In this document: in pieces, positions 52,385 to 60,194 of the stretch
Layout: each line of letters starts with the position of its first letter
Position numbering within the stretch: position 1 is the first letter of the stretch
From: Geodermatophilus saharensis
GTDB lineage: Bacteria > Actinomycetota > Actinomycetes > Mycobacteriales > Geodermatophilaceae
Assembly: GCF_900188205.1 (NCBI RefSeq)
Contig: NZ_FZOH01000010.1
Span: 147,481-211,480 of the forward strand
Length of the DNA stretch: 64,000 nucleotides
Direction: 5' to 3'
Made by a program: the position numbers and the translations under genes
Notes under the pieces: generated by a model
Databases searched by the model: none
Told to the model about the DNA's origin: nothing
What the model saw: the letters and a program-made list of their open reading frames with translations, nothing else

Positions 52385-53827
52385 TCAGGACGTGCGGTGG
52401 CAGTACACCGTCAGCGGCGCCCGCTTGCGGAAGGCGAACGTCGACGACGCCGCGCCCGTCTCCCCGTCGTAGGCCACCGGCTGCGCGCCGGACCACAGGT
52501 GCACGGTGATCTCGTCGGTGGCGAAGGAGGCGTAGCCGGAGCTGTGGTCGCTGACGCCCAGCAGCGCGCCGAGCACCGCGCGGGTGCGGCTGAACGGGAG
52601 GTCGGCGCGCAGGTACTGGACGTCGAGCACGCCGTCCTCCAGGCGGGGGCGCCACGCCGGCGCCAGCCCGCGCGGGGTGTAGCGGCAGTTGCCGACGAAG
52701 AGGATCCAGACGTCGACCGGGCGGCCGGCGAGCACCATCGACACCGGCGTCCCGGTGCGCAGCACCTGGGCGGCCGCGACCGCCGTGGCCAGCCACCGGC
52801 CCAGCCGGCCGGACAGCGCGTCGCGCCGCCGGACCACGTCGGGGTAGACGCCGATGCTCGCGGTGTTGAGGAACGGCGTGCCGTTGACCTCGGCGACGTC
52901 GACGGACACCGCCCGCCCGTCCTCCACCGCCCGGGCCGCCTCCCGCGGCGTCTCGACGCCGAGGTCGCGGGCGAAGTGGTTGAGCGTCCCGGACGGGACG
53001 ACGGCCAGGGGCAGGCCGTGCTCGAGCGCCACGGCCGCGGCGGCCGCCACGCTGCCGTCGCCACCGGCCACGCCCAGGGCGCGTGCCCGCCCGGAGCGGG
53101 CCGCCTCCCGCAGCACCGCGGCGAGGTCGCCGCCCGGTGTCGCGCTGTGCACCTCGGCGGCCGGCAGCAGCCGGCGGACCTCCGCCGCGGGGTCGTGGCC
53201 CTCGGGCCCGGACCGCGGGTTGACCACCACGACCAGTCCCTCGCCGCCCGGCAGCGCGGGGGCCGACCGCGCCGGCCGCACCCGCGCCGGCTCGGTCGGC
53301 CGCACCGGCCACCACCGGCGCCCGGCCAGCGCCACCCCGGCCCCGATGGCCAGCCCCGAGACGACGTCGCCGGGGTAGTGCACGCCCACGTGCACCCGGG
53401 AGTAGCCGACCGCCAGGGCCAGGGGCCCGAGGGCCGCGCCGGCCAGCGGGCTCTCCATGGCCACACCGGTGGCGAAGGCGCCGGCGGAGGCGGAGTGGCC
53501 GCTGGGGAAGGAGAAGGTGTGCGGCGCCCGTCGCAGCCGGCGGTGGCCGGCCATGTTGGCGAGGTCGGGCCGCACCCGCCCGAACAGCCGCTTGAGGACG
53601 GCGTTGACCACGGTGCTGGCGATCGACAGCGAACCGATCCCGCGGACGGCGCCGCGCCGCAGCGGCCCGCGCCGCATCCCGAGCAGCAGCGCCAGGGCGA
53701 ACCACAGCCGCCCGTGGTCGGCGGCCGTGCTCAGCCGGCGCAGCCACCGGTCGGCCGGGGACTCCGGCAGCGCTCCGATCGCCGCGTGGAGCCGGGCGTC
53801 CCAGTACCGCAGCCGCAGCGGGGTCAC
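52385..53827 (-). CDS. PAP2 phosphatase / diacylglycerol kinase-like fusion
   Basis: A 480-aa two-domain enzyme. Residues 1-165 hold PAP2 motifs KRLFGRVRPD, FSFPSGHSASAGAF and YSRVHVGVHYPGDVVSG. Residues 195-480 are a lipid/diacylglycerol kinase domain: VVVVNPRSGPEG, the nucleotide loop GVAGGDGSVAAAAAV, VVPSGTLNHFARDLGVE and the late DGVLDVQYLRA. The pair would dephosphorylate and phosphorylate lipids such as undecaprenyl or phosphatidic acid. Start GTG 53827 follows a TAACGT box (53835-53840, minus strand) by 7 nt. Confidence 0.87.
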   Translation of the reverse strand: MTPLRLRYWDARLHAAIGALPESPADRWLRRLSTAADHGRLWFALALLLGMRRGPLRRGAVRGIGSLSIASTVVNAVLKRLFGRVRPDLANMAGHRRLRRAPHTFSFPSGHSASAGAFATGVAMESPLAGAALGPLALAVGYSRVHVGVHYPGDVVSGLAIGAGVALAGRRWWPVRPTEPARVRPARSAPALPGGEGLVVVVNPRSGPEGHDPAAEVRRLLPAAEVHSATPGGDLAAVLREAARSGRARALGVAGGDGSVAAAAAVALEHGLPLAVVPSGTLNHFARDLGVETPREAARAVEDGRAVSVDVAEVNGTPFLNTASIGVYPDVVRRRDALSGRLGRWLATAVAAAQVLRTGTPVSMVLAGRPVDVWILFVGNCRYTPRGLAPAWRPRLEDGVLDVQYLRADLPFSRTRAVLGALLGVSDHSSGYASFATDEITVHLWSGAQPVAYDGETGAASSTFAFRKRAPLTVYCHRTS

Positions 53828-53834
53828 CCGCCGG

Positions 53835-53840
53835 ACGTTA
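53835..53840 (-). promoter_or_regulatory. -10 box TAACGT for the PAP2/kinase gene
   Basis: On the minus strand TAACGT is followed by 7 nt and then GTG 53827. It fits TAnnnT and the leaderless spacing seen elsewhere in the window. Confidence 0.45.
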
Positions 53841-53863
53841 CGGTCCCGTCGCGGCGGGCGGGA

Positions 53864-54397
53864 CTAGGCCCTGCGGCGGGCCCGGTAGGCCGCGACCGAC
53901 GACCGGCTGGCGCAGGTGTTGGAGCAGTACCGCCGGCTGGCGTTGCGCGAGGTGTCGACGTAGACGTCGTCGCAGCCCTCGGCCGAGCACACGCCCAGCC
54001 GCTGCCAGCCGTGCTGCACCACGACCTGCGACAGGCCCATCGCCACGGTGGTCGTCAGCTGCTCGAGCGCCGGGGCGTCGGGACGGGCGTAGTGCAGGTG
54101 CAGCTCGCCGTCGTGGTCGGTGGCGTAGGGGCGCGGCCGGGCCAGCGCGAGGAGCTCGTTGAGCCCGGCGAGGACCGCCTCCTGCGACTCGGCGACGGCG
54201 ACGGCGCGGACCAGGTCGGCCGTCGCCGCGGCCCGGCGGGACTCCGCGGGGGAGAGGTCCAGGCCGGTCTCGGGCGTGAACCACTCCCCGTGGGCGCGCA
54301 GGAAGGCGCCGGCCCAGTCCGGATCGCCGTCGCGGTCGGTGTTGGCGAGGTCGATCGCCAGCTCCACCGCGTTCGACCCGTAGGTGTCGTAGTTCAT
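53864..54397 (-). CDS. CGNR zinc-finger transcription regulator
   Basis: A 177-aa protein: YGSNAVELAIDLANTDRDGD at the N-terminus, a central helical ligand-type part, and the C-terminal zinc finger CSAEGCDDVYVDTSRNASRR followed by YCSNTCASRSSVAAYRARR. The four cysteines and the CGNR-like stretch (here CASR) are the family marks. Such regulators often control a divergent exporter; the MFS gene at 54516 is divergent. A repeated TTGACTCCCTAC-type site lies between them. Start ATG 54397 has TAGGGAG as RBS. Confidence 0.84.
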   Translation of the reverse strand: MNYDTYGSNAVELAIDLANTDRDGDPDWAGAFLRAHGEWFTPETGLDLSPAESRRAAATADLVRAVAVAESQEAVLAGLNELLALARPRPYATDHDGELHLHYARPDAPALEQLTTTVAMGLSQVVVQHGWQRLGVCSAEGCDDVYVDTSRNASRRYCSNTCASRSSVAAYRARRRA

Positions 54398-54398
54398 A

Positions 54399-54476
54399 TG
54401 ACTCCCTACCGCCCGGTCGCTGACCGGTTGCTAACCTCGGGACTTCGTAGGGGGTCAACGGCGTTTGACTCCCTAC
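54399..54476. promoter_or_regulatory. Operator cluster between CGNR regulator and MFS gene
   Basis: GTAGGGGGTCAA (54447-54458) and TTGACTCCCTAC (54465-54476) form an inverted repeat with one mismatch and a 6-nt spacer. A third half-site TGACTCCCTAC is at 54399-54409, next to the regulator start, and contains its RBS. On the minus strand, TTGACC within the first arm and TTAGCA 18 nt later could be the -35 and -10 of the regulator gene. Autoregulation is likely. Confidence 0.62.
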
Positions 54477-54515
54477 TGTTCCGCTCTCAGCCTGCAAGTC
54501 GAAACGAGTTCTGTC

Positions 54516-55718
54516 GTGCGTGCGTACCTGTCCGTCTGGCGTCTGCCCTCCGCCCCCGTCCTGCTGCTCGCCGGCTTCGCCGGCCGGCTGCCCTCGGCGA
54601 TGGTCCCGCTGGCGCTGCTGCTCATGGTGCAGCAGCAGACGGGTTCCTACGCCGTCGCCGGTCTCGCGTCGGCGACCTACGGCCTGGCGATGGCCGCCAT
54701 GGCCCCCGTCCTCGGCCGGCTGGCCGACCGCCGCACGCCCCGCCCGGTCCTGCTGGCGCAGGCCGCGGCCTATCCGCTGCTGCTGGCGCTGCTGGTGCTC
54801 GCCGTCCTCGGCGGCGCGCCCACGCCGGCCGTCCTCGCCGCGTCCGCGGCCGCCGGTGCGGGGACGCCGCTGGTCTCCGGCACCGTCCGCGCGCTGTGGT
54901 CGCGGGTCGACCCGCGGGTGCGCACCACCGCCTTCGCCCTCGACGCCACCGCCACCGAGCTGGTGTTCGTGGCCGGGCCCACGGTCGTCGCCACGCTGGC
55001 CGTGCTGGCCGCCCCCGCCTGGGCGCTGTCCGTCGCCGGGACGCTGGCGACCACCGGCGCGCTGGCCATCGCCACGTCGACGGCGATGCGCGGCTGGGTG
55101 CCCGTGCCGGCCGCCGAGCGCACCAGCGCCTTCGCCACCGTGCTCACGCCCGGCATGCCGCGGGTCCTGGTGAGCGGCTCGGCGCTGATGCTCGGCTTCG
55201 GTGCGCTGGAGGTGGCCATCCCGGCGTTCGCCGACGAGGCCGGTTCCCCGGGCATGTCGGGCCTGCTGCTGGCGCTGTGGTCGCTCGGCTCGGTGGCCGG
55301 CGGCCTGTGGTTCGGCGCCCGCGTGGTCAGCGCCTCGCTGCCGCGGCAGTACCGGTGGCTGCTGCTCGGCGTCACCATCGGTCTCGCCCCGCTGGCCGCG
55401 GCGTCGAGCCCGTGGGTGCTCGGGGCGCTGCTGTTCCTCGGCGGGACGGCGATCGCCCCGACGCTGACGGTGCAGAGCTCGCTGGTCGGCGCGCTGGCGC
55501 CGGCCTCGGCCACCACCGAGGCGTTCACCTGGCTGTCGACCATGGCCACCGGGGCCTCGGCGCTGGGTGCGGCCCTCGGCGGCGCCCTCATCGACGGCCC
55601 GTCCGGGGTGACCGGCAGCCTCCTGCTCGCCGTGGCCGGCGCCGCCGCGGCCGTGCTGGTCACCCTGGTGCCCGGCCGTCCCGTGCCGGTGCGCCTGGCC
55701 GAGCGGGTGGCGGTCTGA
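54516..55718 (+). CDS. Major facilitator superfamily exporter
   Basis: A 400-aa protein with 12 hydrophobic helices. GLASATYGLAMAAMAPVLGR and LADRRTPRPVLLAQAAAY contain the loop 2-3 MFS motif (GRLADRRTPR). The C-terminal half repeats with QSSLVGALAPASATTEAFTW. GTG 54516 was chosen because the earlier frame lies in the operator region. Divergent from the CGNR regulator, which probably controls it. It may export a drug-like or metabolite ligand. A strong hairpin follows. Confidence 0.85.
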   Translation: MRAYLSVWRLPSAPVLLLAGFAGRLPSAMVPLALLLMVQQQTGSYAVAGLASATYGLAMAAMAPVLGRLADRRTPRPVLLAQAAAYPLLLALLVLAVLGGAPTPAVLAASAAAGAGTPLVSGTVRALWSRVDPRVRTTAFALDATATELVFVAGPTVVATLAVLAAPAWALSVAGTLATTGALAIATSTAMRGWVPVPAAERTSAFATVLTPGMPRVLVSGSALMLGFGALEVAIPAFADEAGSPGMSGLLLALWSLGSVAGGLWFGARVVSASLPRQYRWLLLGVTIGLAPLAAASSPWVLGALLFLGGTAIAPTLTVQSSLVGALAPASATTEAFTWLSTMATGASALGAALGGALIDGPSGVTGSLLLAVAGAAAAVLVTLVPGRPVPVRLAERVAV

Positions 55719-55723
55719 CCCGC

Positions 55724-55757
55724 GCTCCCGGCCCGGGGGACCCCCCGGGCTGGGAGC
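55724..55757 (+). terminator. Hairpin after the MFS gene
   Basis: GCTCCC (55724-55729) pairs with GGGAGC (55752-55757), and GCCCGGGGG (55731-55739) pairs with the C-rich run 55741-55750. The stem is long and very GC-rich and has almost no loop. No T-run. Confidence 0.6.
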
Positions 55758-55774
55758 CCCGCCGCGGCCGCTGG

Positions 55775-55780
55775 TAGTCT
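55775..55780 (+). promoter_or_regulatory. -10 box TAGTCT upstream of the tRNA genes
   Basis: TAGTCT fits TAnnnT and lies about 35 nt before the tRNA-Ser 5' end; transcription would begin near 55787. No convincing -35 is seen. Confidence 0.45.
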
Positions 55781-55814
55781 CTCCGTCGGTGGTACCGGGG
55801 GAACTCGGACCCCG

Positions 55815-55903
55815 GGAGGCTTCGCCTAGTCCGGTCTATGGCGCCGCACTGCTAATGCGGTTTGGGTTCACCCCCATCCCGGGTTCAAATCCCGGAGCCT
55901 CCG
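55815..55903 (+). tRNA. tRNA-Ser (anticodon GCT)
   Basis: The acceptor stem GGAGGCT (55815-55821) pairs with AGCCTCC (55896-55902), followed by the discriminator G. The anticodon loop reads ACTGCTAATGC, giving GCU for AGC/AGU serine codons. A long variable arm and GGGTTCAAATCCC T-arm match type II tRNA-Ser. CCA is not encoded. Confidence 0.94.
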
Positions 55904-55924
55904 CGCACGACAACTGCACAGTCC

Positions 55925-55997
55925 GCACCCGTAGCTCAACGGATAGAGCATCTGACTACGGATCAGAAGGTTAGGGGTTCGAATCCCTTCGGGTGCA
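55925..55997 (+). tRNA. tRNA-Arg (anticodon ACG)
   Basis: GCACCCG (55925-55931) pairs with CGGGTGC (55990-55996), with discriminator A. D-arm GCTCAACGGATAGAGC, anticodon loop GACTACGGATC (ACG, reads CGN after A34 modification) and T-arm GGGGTTCGAATCCC are clear. No encoded CCA. Confidence 0.95.
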
Positions 55998-56017
55998 CGT
56001 CTGGTTGAGACAGCACA

Positions 56018-56050
56018 GCGGCCCCGCTCTCCCCGTGAGAGCGGGGCCGC
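56018..56050 (+). terminator. Strong hairpin after the tRNA genes
   Basis: GCGGCCCCGCTCTC (56018-56031) pairs perfectly with GAGAGCGGGGCCGC (56037-56050) around CCCGT, a 14-bp stem. It stands 20 nt after tRNA-Arg. No T-run, which is usual in high-GC actinobacteria. Confidence 0.75.
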
Positions 56051-56238
56051 GGTGTGTCCGGGCCCGGGTGCGCCGGAGCCCCGGGGCGAGCAGCGCCCTG
56101 CCCCACCCGCCCCGGGGGTAGAGGGATGCGTGTGGCCACGTGTGACCGGTGGGGACCCCGGCCCGGCGTGCCGACGCGGGGGTCCGGACCCGTCCGTCCC
56201 ACCTGCCTATCGTGGGCGCGTTCAACGGAAGGTGTGAC

Positions 56239-56628
56239 ATGACTCCAGCGAGCTTCGGTCTCGTGCTGATCGGCGTCCTGCTCAACGCGGGAGCGCAACT
56301 CCTCATCAAGGCCGGCACCAACGCCCTGGGGACCCTGGTGTCCCCCGACGGTCCGGTCCAGACGGTCTTCCGGATCGTCTTCCAGCCCTACATCCTGGGC
56401 GGGCTGCTCTCCTACGTGGTCAGCGTCGCGGTGTGGATCGTGGTCCTCTCCCGCGTGCCGGTGAGCGTGGCCTACCCGATGCTCTCCATCGGCTACGTCG
56501 TCAACGCCGTCCTCGGCTACCTGCTCTTCCGGGAGGAACTGGGCGTGCTCAAGATCGTGGGGATCCTCGTCATCATCCTCGGCGTCATCCTCGTCGCCCG
56601 TCCCACCAGCGCCGCGGTCGTGCAGTGA
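56239..56628 (+). CDS. SMR/EamA-type small transporter (ArnE/ArnF-like)
   Basis: A 129-aa protein with four helices: FGLVLIGVLLNAGAQLLIKA is the first, and SVAVWIVVLSRVPVSVAYP with MLSIGYVVNAVLGYLLF carries the small-multidrug-like conserved core. VGILVIILGVILVAR is the last helix. The layout and the following epimerase resemble ArnE/F-type flippases of lipid-linked sugars rather than drug efflux. ATG 56239 has GGAAGGTG in RBS position; TATCGT at 56208-56213 may be its -10. Confidence 0.8.
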   Translation: MTPASFGLVLIGVLLNAGAQLLIKAGTNALGTLVSPDGPVQTVFRIVFQPYILGGLLSYVVSVAVWIVVLSRVPVSVAYPMLSIGYVVNAVLGYLLFREELGVLKIVGILVIILGVILVARPTSAAVVQ

Positions 56629-57560
56629 GGGTCCTGGTCACCGGCGCCGCCGGCTTCCTCGCCCGCCCGCTGCTCGGCCGGCTCCGCGACGACGGCCACA
56701 CCGTGGTCACCACCGACCGGGTCGGCGACGTCGACCACGTCGGCGACCTGGCCGACCCCGCGTTCACCGCCGGCCTGCCCGACGTCGACGCCGTCGTCCA
56801 CGCCGCCGCCGTGCAGTACGTGTCGGCCGACCTCCCCCGCTTCGCGCAGCGGGAGTACTTCCGGCGGAACAACGTCGTCGCCACGGAGAACCTCGTCCGC
56901 CGCTACTCCGGCCGGGTCGGGCACTTCCTCAACGTCGGCACCAGCATGATGTACGACCAGACCGGGCTGCCGGTGTACGAGACCACCTCGCCGATGCGGG
57001 GCACCGGCGTCTACAGCCGCTCCAAGCTGGAGGCCTACCGCCTGGTCGAGGCCATGGACAACCCGACCGCGACGATGGTGCCCTGCATCATCGGCGGGGT
57101 CGGCCGCGAGGGCCTGTTCCGCGGCTTCGTCCAGTCGATGACCCAGCAGCGCCTGGCCATCATCCCCGGCACCGGCGGCCACGCGACCAACATGGTGCAC
57201 GTCGAGGACGCCGCCGGCCTGCTCGCGCTCATCGTCAAGGAGCAGGCGACCGGCCTGTACAACGCCGCGAGCCCCGGCCCGCTGACCATCGACCAGTGGG
57301 TCGACGTCATCGAGGAGACCCTCGAGCTGCCGCGGGTGCGCCGGGTGCACGTCCCCTACCCGCTGATCAAGGCCGGCGCCGTGGCCACCCGCTACCGGGT
57401 CATCGCGGCCGAGCAGCTGCTCATGCTGGGTCAGGCGCACGTGCTGTCGATCGACACCTCGCTGGCGCTGGGCTGGAAGCCCGAGTACGACAACCGGCGT
57501 GCCGTGGCGGCGATCGCCCGCTACATCGCCGGCCGGCCGGAGGCCCCCGCCGCCGGCTGA
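56625..57560 (+). CDS. NAD-dependent epimerase/dehydratase family protein
   Basis: A 311-aa extended SDR: VRVLVTGAAGFLARPLLGRL binds NAD(P); VDAVVHAAAVQYVSADLP and VGTSMMYDQTGLPVYE follow, and the catalytic YxxxK is YSRSKLEAYRLVEAM. ATNMVHVEDAAGLLALIV is the late conserved block. GTG overlaps the transporter stop as GTGA. It probably modifies the sugar or lipid moved by the SMR protein. Substrate cannot be said. Confidence 0.82.
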   Translation: MRVLVTGAAGFLARPLLGRLRDDGHTVVTTDRVGDVDHVGDLADPAFTAGLPDVDAVVHAAAVQYVSADLPRFAQREYFRRNNVVATENLVRRYSGRVGHFLNVGTSMMYDQTGLPVYETTSPMRGTGVYSRSKLEAYRLVEAMDNPTATMVPCIIGGVGREGLFRGFVQSMTQQRLAIIPGTGGHATNMVHVEDAAGLLALIVKEQATGLYNAASPGPLTIDQWVDVIEETLELPRVRRVHVPYPLIKAGAVATRYRVIAAEQLLMLGQAHVLSIDTSLALGWKPEYDNRRAVAAIARYIAGRPEAPAAG

Positions 57561-57570
57561 GCCCGCTCTC

Positions 57571-57618
57571 CGCACACCGGGTCCGTCCTCTCCCAGGAGG
57601 GGGCGGACCCGGTGTGCG
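57571..57618 (+). terminator. Long-stem hairpin after the epimerase gene
   Basis: CGCACACCGGGTCCG (57571-57585) pairs perfectly with CGGACCCGGTGTGCG (57604-57618), a 15-bp stem. It separates the epimerase operon from the MMPL gene. Confidence 0.7.
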
Positions 57619-57745
57619 TCCGCGCGTCCGCCGCCGGTCCGGTGTCGGGCCAGCCCGACACCGGACCGACCGGCTGGCGGGATCGGCCGGTCCGGTCCGG
57701 GCCAGCAGAGTCGGCCCGACCGCAGTGAGCAGACGGGAGACCGAC

Positions 57746-59977
57746 GTGGACGTGTCCGGCAACCTGGCAGGCAGGGTGGGGCGCTGGAGCGCGCGGCACC
57801 GCAGGACGGCGGTGCTCGGCTGGCTGGCCTTCGTGGCCCTGGCCCTCCTGGTCGGCCGGCTGGTGCCGCAGGGGGAGCTGACCCCGGCCGAGCAGAGCGT
57901 CGGGGCGCCCGCCCAGGCGCGACAGATCCTCGACGCCCGCGGCTGGGAGGAGCCGGCCTCGGAGATGGTCCTGGTGCAGCGGGCCCCCGGCGTCGACGAG
58001 GCCGCCGCGACCGCCGCGCTCACCGACGTCGTCGAGACGCTGCGGCGCACCCCGGAGGCCACCGACGTCGTCAGCCCGCTCGACGGCGCGCCGCTCCTGT
58101 CGGCCGACGGGCGCTCGGCGCTGGTCACCTTCGACGTCACCGGGGACCGCGAGGACGCCGGCGAGAGGATCCCGGCGATCGCCGGCGCCCTCGCCGCCGT
58201 CGCCGACCGGCACGAGGGCGTCCGCGTCGAGCAGTTCGGCGACACCAGCGCCGACCTGGCACTCGACGAGACCCTCGATGCCGACTTCCGGCGGGCCGAA
58301 CTGCTGTCGATCCCGATCACCCTCGTGGTCCTGCTGGTGACCTTCGGCGCCGTCGTCGCCGCGCTCGTCCCGCTGGTCTTCGCGCTCACCGCGTTCCTCG
58401 CGGCGCTGGGGCTGCTGAGCCTGACCAGCCAGGTCTGGCACGTCGACCAGACCGCGCAGATCGTCATGCTGCTCATCGGGCTGGCCGTCGGCGTGGACTA
58501 CTCCCTCTTCTACCTCAAGCGCGAGCGCGAGGAGCGCGCCAGAGGCGCCGGCCCGGTCGACGCCCTCGACGTCGCCGCCGCCACCTCGGGCCGCTCGGTG
58601 CTCGTCTCGGGCATCACCGTGGTGGTCGCGATGGCCGGCATGTTCCTCACCGGGTTCTCCGTCTTCACCGGCGTCGCCTCGGCCACCATCCTCGTCGTCG
58701 CGGTCTCGGTGCTCGGCTCGCTCACCGTGCTGCCGGCGACGATGGCCTCGCTCGGCGACCGGGTCGAGAAGGGGCGGATCCCGTTCCTGCGCCGCCGGGA
58801 CGCCGGCCCCGGTCGCTTCTGGCCAGCCGTGCTCGGCGCCGTGCTGCGCCGCCCGCTGGTCGCCGCGCTCACCGCCGGCGCCGCGCTGGTCGCCCTCGCC
58901 GTCCCGGCGCTGGCGATGGACCTGCGCAGCGAGGGCGTCGAGGACCTGCCCCAGGACCTCGCCGTCATCCAGACGTACGACCGCATCACCGAGGCCTTCC
59001 CCGGCGGCCCCGCGCCCGCGCAGGTGGTCGTCGAGGCGCCCGACGTCACCGCCCCCGAGGTGCAGGCCGCGATCGCCGACCTGCGCGCGCGGGCCCTGGC
59101 CACCGGGCAGGCCAACGAGCCGATCGGGGTGGAGACCGACGACGCCGGCACGGTCGCCGTCGTCTCCGTGCCGCTGGTGGGCGACGGTGAGGAGCAGGCC
59201 TCACGCGACGCGCTGGCGACCCTGGCCGACGACGTCGTCCCCGCGACGGTGGGCGCGCTCGACGGCGTGCGCGCCGTCGTCTCGGGCAGCACCGCCTACT
59301 CGGTGGCCTTCGACGAGCTGATGGCCGAGCGCACGCCGTGGGTGTTCGGCTTCGTGCTGGTGCTCGCCTTCGGACTGCTGCTGGTCTCCTTCCGCTCGGT
59401 CACCGTGGCGGTGACCGCGATCGTGCTCAACCTGCTCAGCGTCGCCGCGGCCTACGGCGCCATGGTGCTGGTCTTCCAGGAGGGCGTCGGCGGCAGCCTC
59501 ATCGGCCTGGACTCCACCGGGGCGATCGTGAACTGGATCCCGCTGTTCCTGTTCGTGGTCCTGTTCGGCCTGTCCATGGACTACCACGTGTTCATCCTCA
59601 GCCGGATCCGCGAGGGTCACGACCGCGGCCTGCCCACCCGGACGGCGGTCGCGCAGGGCATCACCTCGTCGGCCGGGGTGGTCACCAGCGCCGCGGTGAT
59701 CATGGTCTTCGTCTTCCTGACCTTCGTCACCCTGTCGATGACGAGCATGAAGCAGATCGGGCTGGGCCTGGCCGTCGCCGTGCTGCTCGACGCCACGGTG
59801 GTCCGGGCCGTGCTGCTCCCGGCGGTGATGCGGCTGCTGGGCGCCGCCAACTGGTACCTGCCCCGGTGGCTGCGCCGGCTGCCGCAGCTGCGGCACCAGC
59901 CGGTGCCCGGCGCCGCGGTGCCCGCGCCGCACACGGCCGGGGAGGAGTCGCCGGCCCTGGCCGGCACCCGCGACTGA
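57746..59977 (+). CDS. MMPL family transporter
   Basis: A 743-aa RND-superfamily lipid transporter. Two repeated halves: first-helix region RRTAVLGWLAFVALALLVGR, then the outside domain, then LLIGLAVGVDYSLFYLKRER with the conserved GVDYSLF. The second half has FLFVVLFGLSMDYHVFILSR with MDYHVF, the proton-relay DY pair. About 12 helices in total. GTG 57746 was chosen because GGGAGA lies 5 nt upstream; GTG 57725 is possible. Likely exports lipids or glycolipids. Five 13-bp repeats follow the stop. Confidence 0.88.
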   Translation: MDVSGNLAGRVGRWSARHRRTAVLGWLAFVALALLVGRLVPQGELTPAEQSVGAPAQARQILDARGWEEPASEMVLVQRAPGVDEAAATAALTDVVETLRRTPEATDVVSPLDGAPLLSADGRSALVTFDVTGDREDAGERIPAIAGALAAVADRHEGVRVEQFGDTSADLALDETLDADFRRAELLSIPITLVVLLVTFGAVVAALVPLVFALTAFLAALGLLSLTSQVWHVDQTAQIVMLLIGLAVGVDYSLFYLKREREERARGAGPVDALDVAAATSGRSVLVSGITVVVAMAGMFLTGFSVFTGVASATILVVAVSVLGSLTVLPATMASLGDRVEKGRIPFLRRRDAGPGRFWPAVLGAVLRRPLVAALTAGAALVALAVPALAMDLRSEGVEDLPQDLAVIQTYDRITEAFPGGPAPAQVVVEAPDVTAPEVQAAIADLRARALATGQANEPIGVETDDAGTVAVVSVPLVGDGEEQASRDALATLADDVVPATVGALDGVRAVVSGSTAYSVAFDELMAERTPWVFGFVLVLAFGLLLVSFRSVTVAVTAIVLNLLSVAAAYGAMVLVFQEGVGGSLIGLDSTGAIVNWIPLFLFVVLFGLSMDYHVFILSRIREGHDRGLPTRTAVAQGITSSAGVVTSAAVIMVFVFLTFVTLSMTSMKQIGLGLAVAVLLDATVVRAVLLPAVMRLLGAANWYLPRWLRRLPQLRHQPVPGAAVPAPHTAGEESPALAGTRD

Positions 59978-60041
59978 ACGACGACACCGAACGACGACAC
60001 CGAACGACGACGCCGAACGACGACGCCGAACGACGACGCCG
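59977..60041 (+). repeat. Five tandem 13-bp repeats directly after the MMPL stop
   Basis: AACGACGACACCG twice, then AACGACGACGCCG three times, at 59977, 59990, 60003, 60016 and 60029. The first unit begins in the stop codon. The last three units contain CGACGCCG, part of the left arm of the hairpin that follows. Confidence 0.85.
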
Positions 60042-60068
60042 GCTCCGGGAGTCCCGGGGCCGGCGTCG
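60034..60068 (+). terminator. Hairpin terminator using the last 13-bp repeat
   Basis: CGACGCCGGC (60034-60043) pairs with GCCGGCGTCG (60059-60068), and CCGGG (60045-60049) with CCCGG (60053-60057). The stem is about 16 bp with one wobble. Earlier repeat copies could offer competing, shorter left arms. Confidence 0.6.
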
Positions 60069-60177
60069 TGTCGTGGGGCGGGGGGCCGGTCCTGGCGGTC
60101 TGGCCGCGTGGGTCGATCCCCCCAGCAGTGGAGGGCCAATCGTGTACCGGTTGCCCCCGCCCGACCTCCACTGTGAG

Positions 60178-60194
60178 CGCCGTCACAGACGGCG
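60178..60194 (-). terminator. Short hairpin after the universal stress gene
   Basis: CGCCGTC (60178-60184) pairs with GACGGCG (60188-60194) around ACA. It directly follows the minus-strand stop at 60195. Confidence 0.5.

Noticed and set aside
52253-55777. 1174-codon plus-strand frame
   Set aside because: Antisense to the PAP2/kinase and CGNR genes and off-frame to the MFS gene; no domain seen.
55815-55997. tRNA genes as attachment site of an integrated element
   Set aside because: No integrase nearby and no repeat of a tRNA 3' end was seen in the window.
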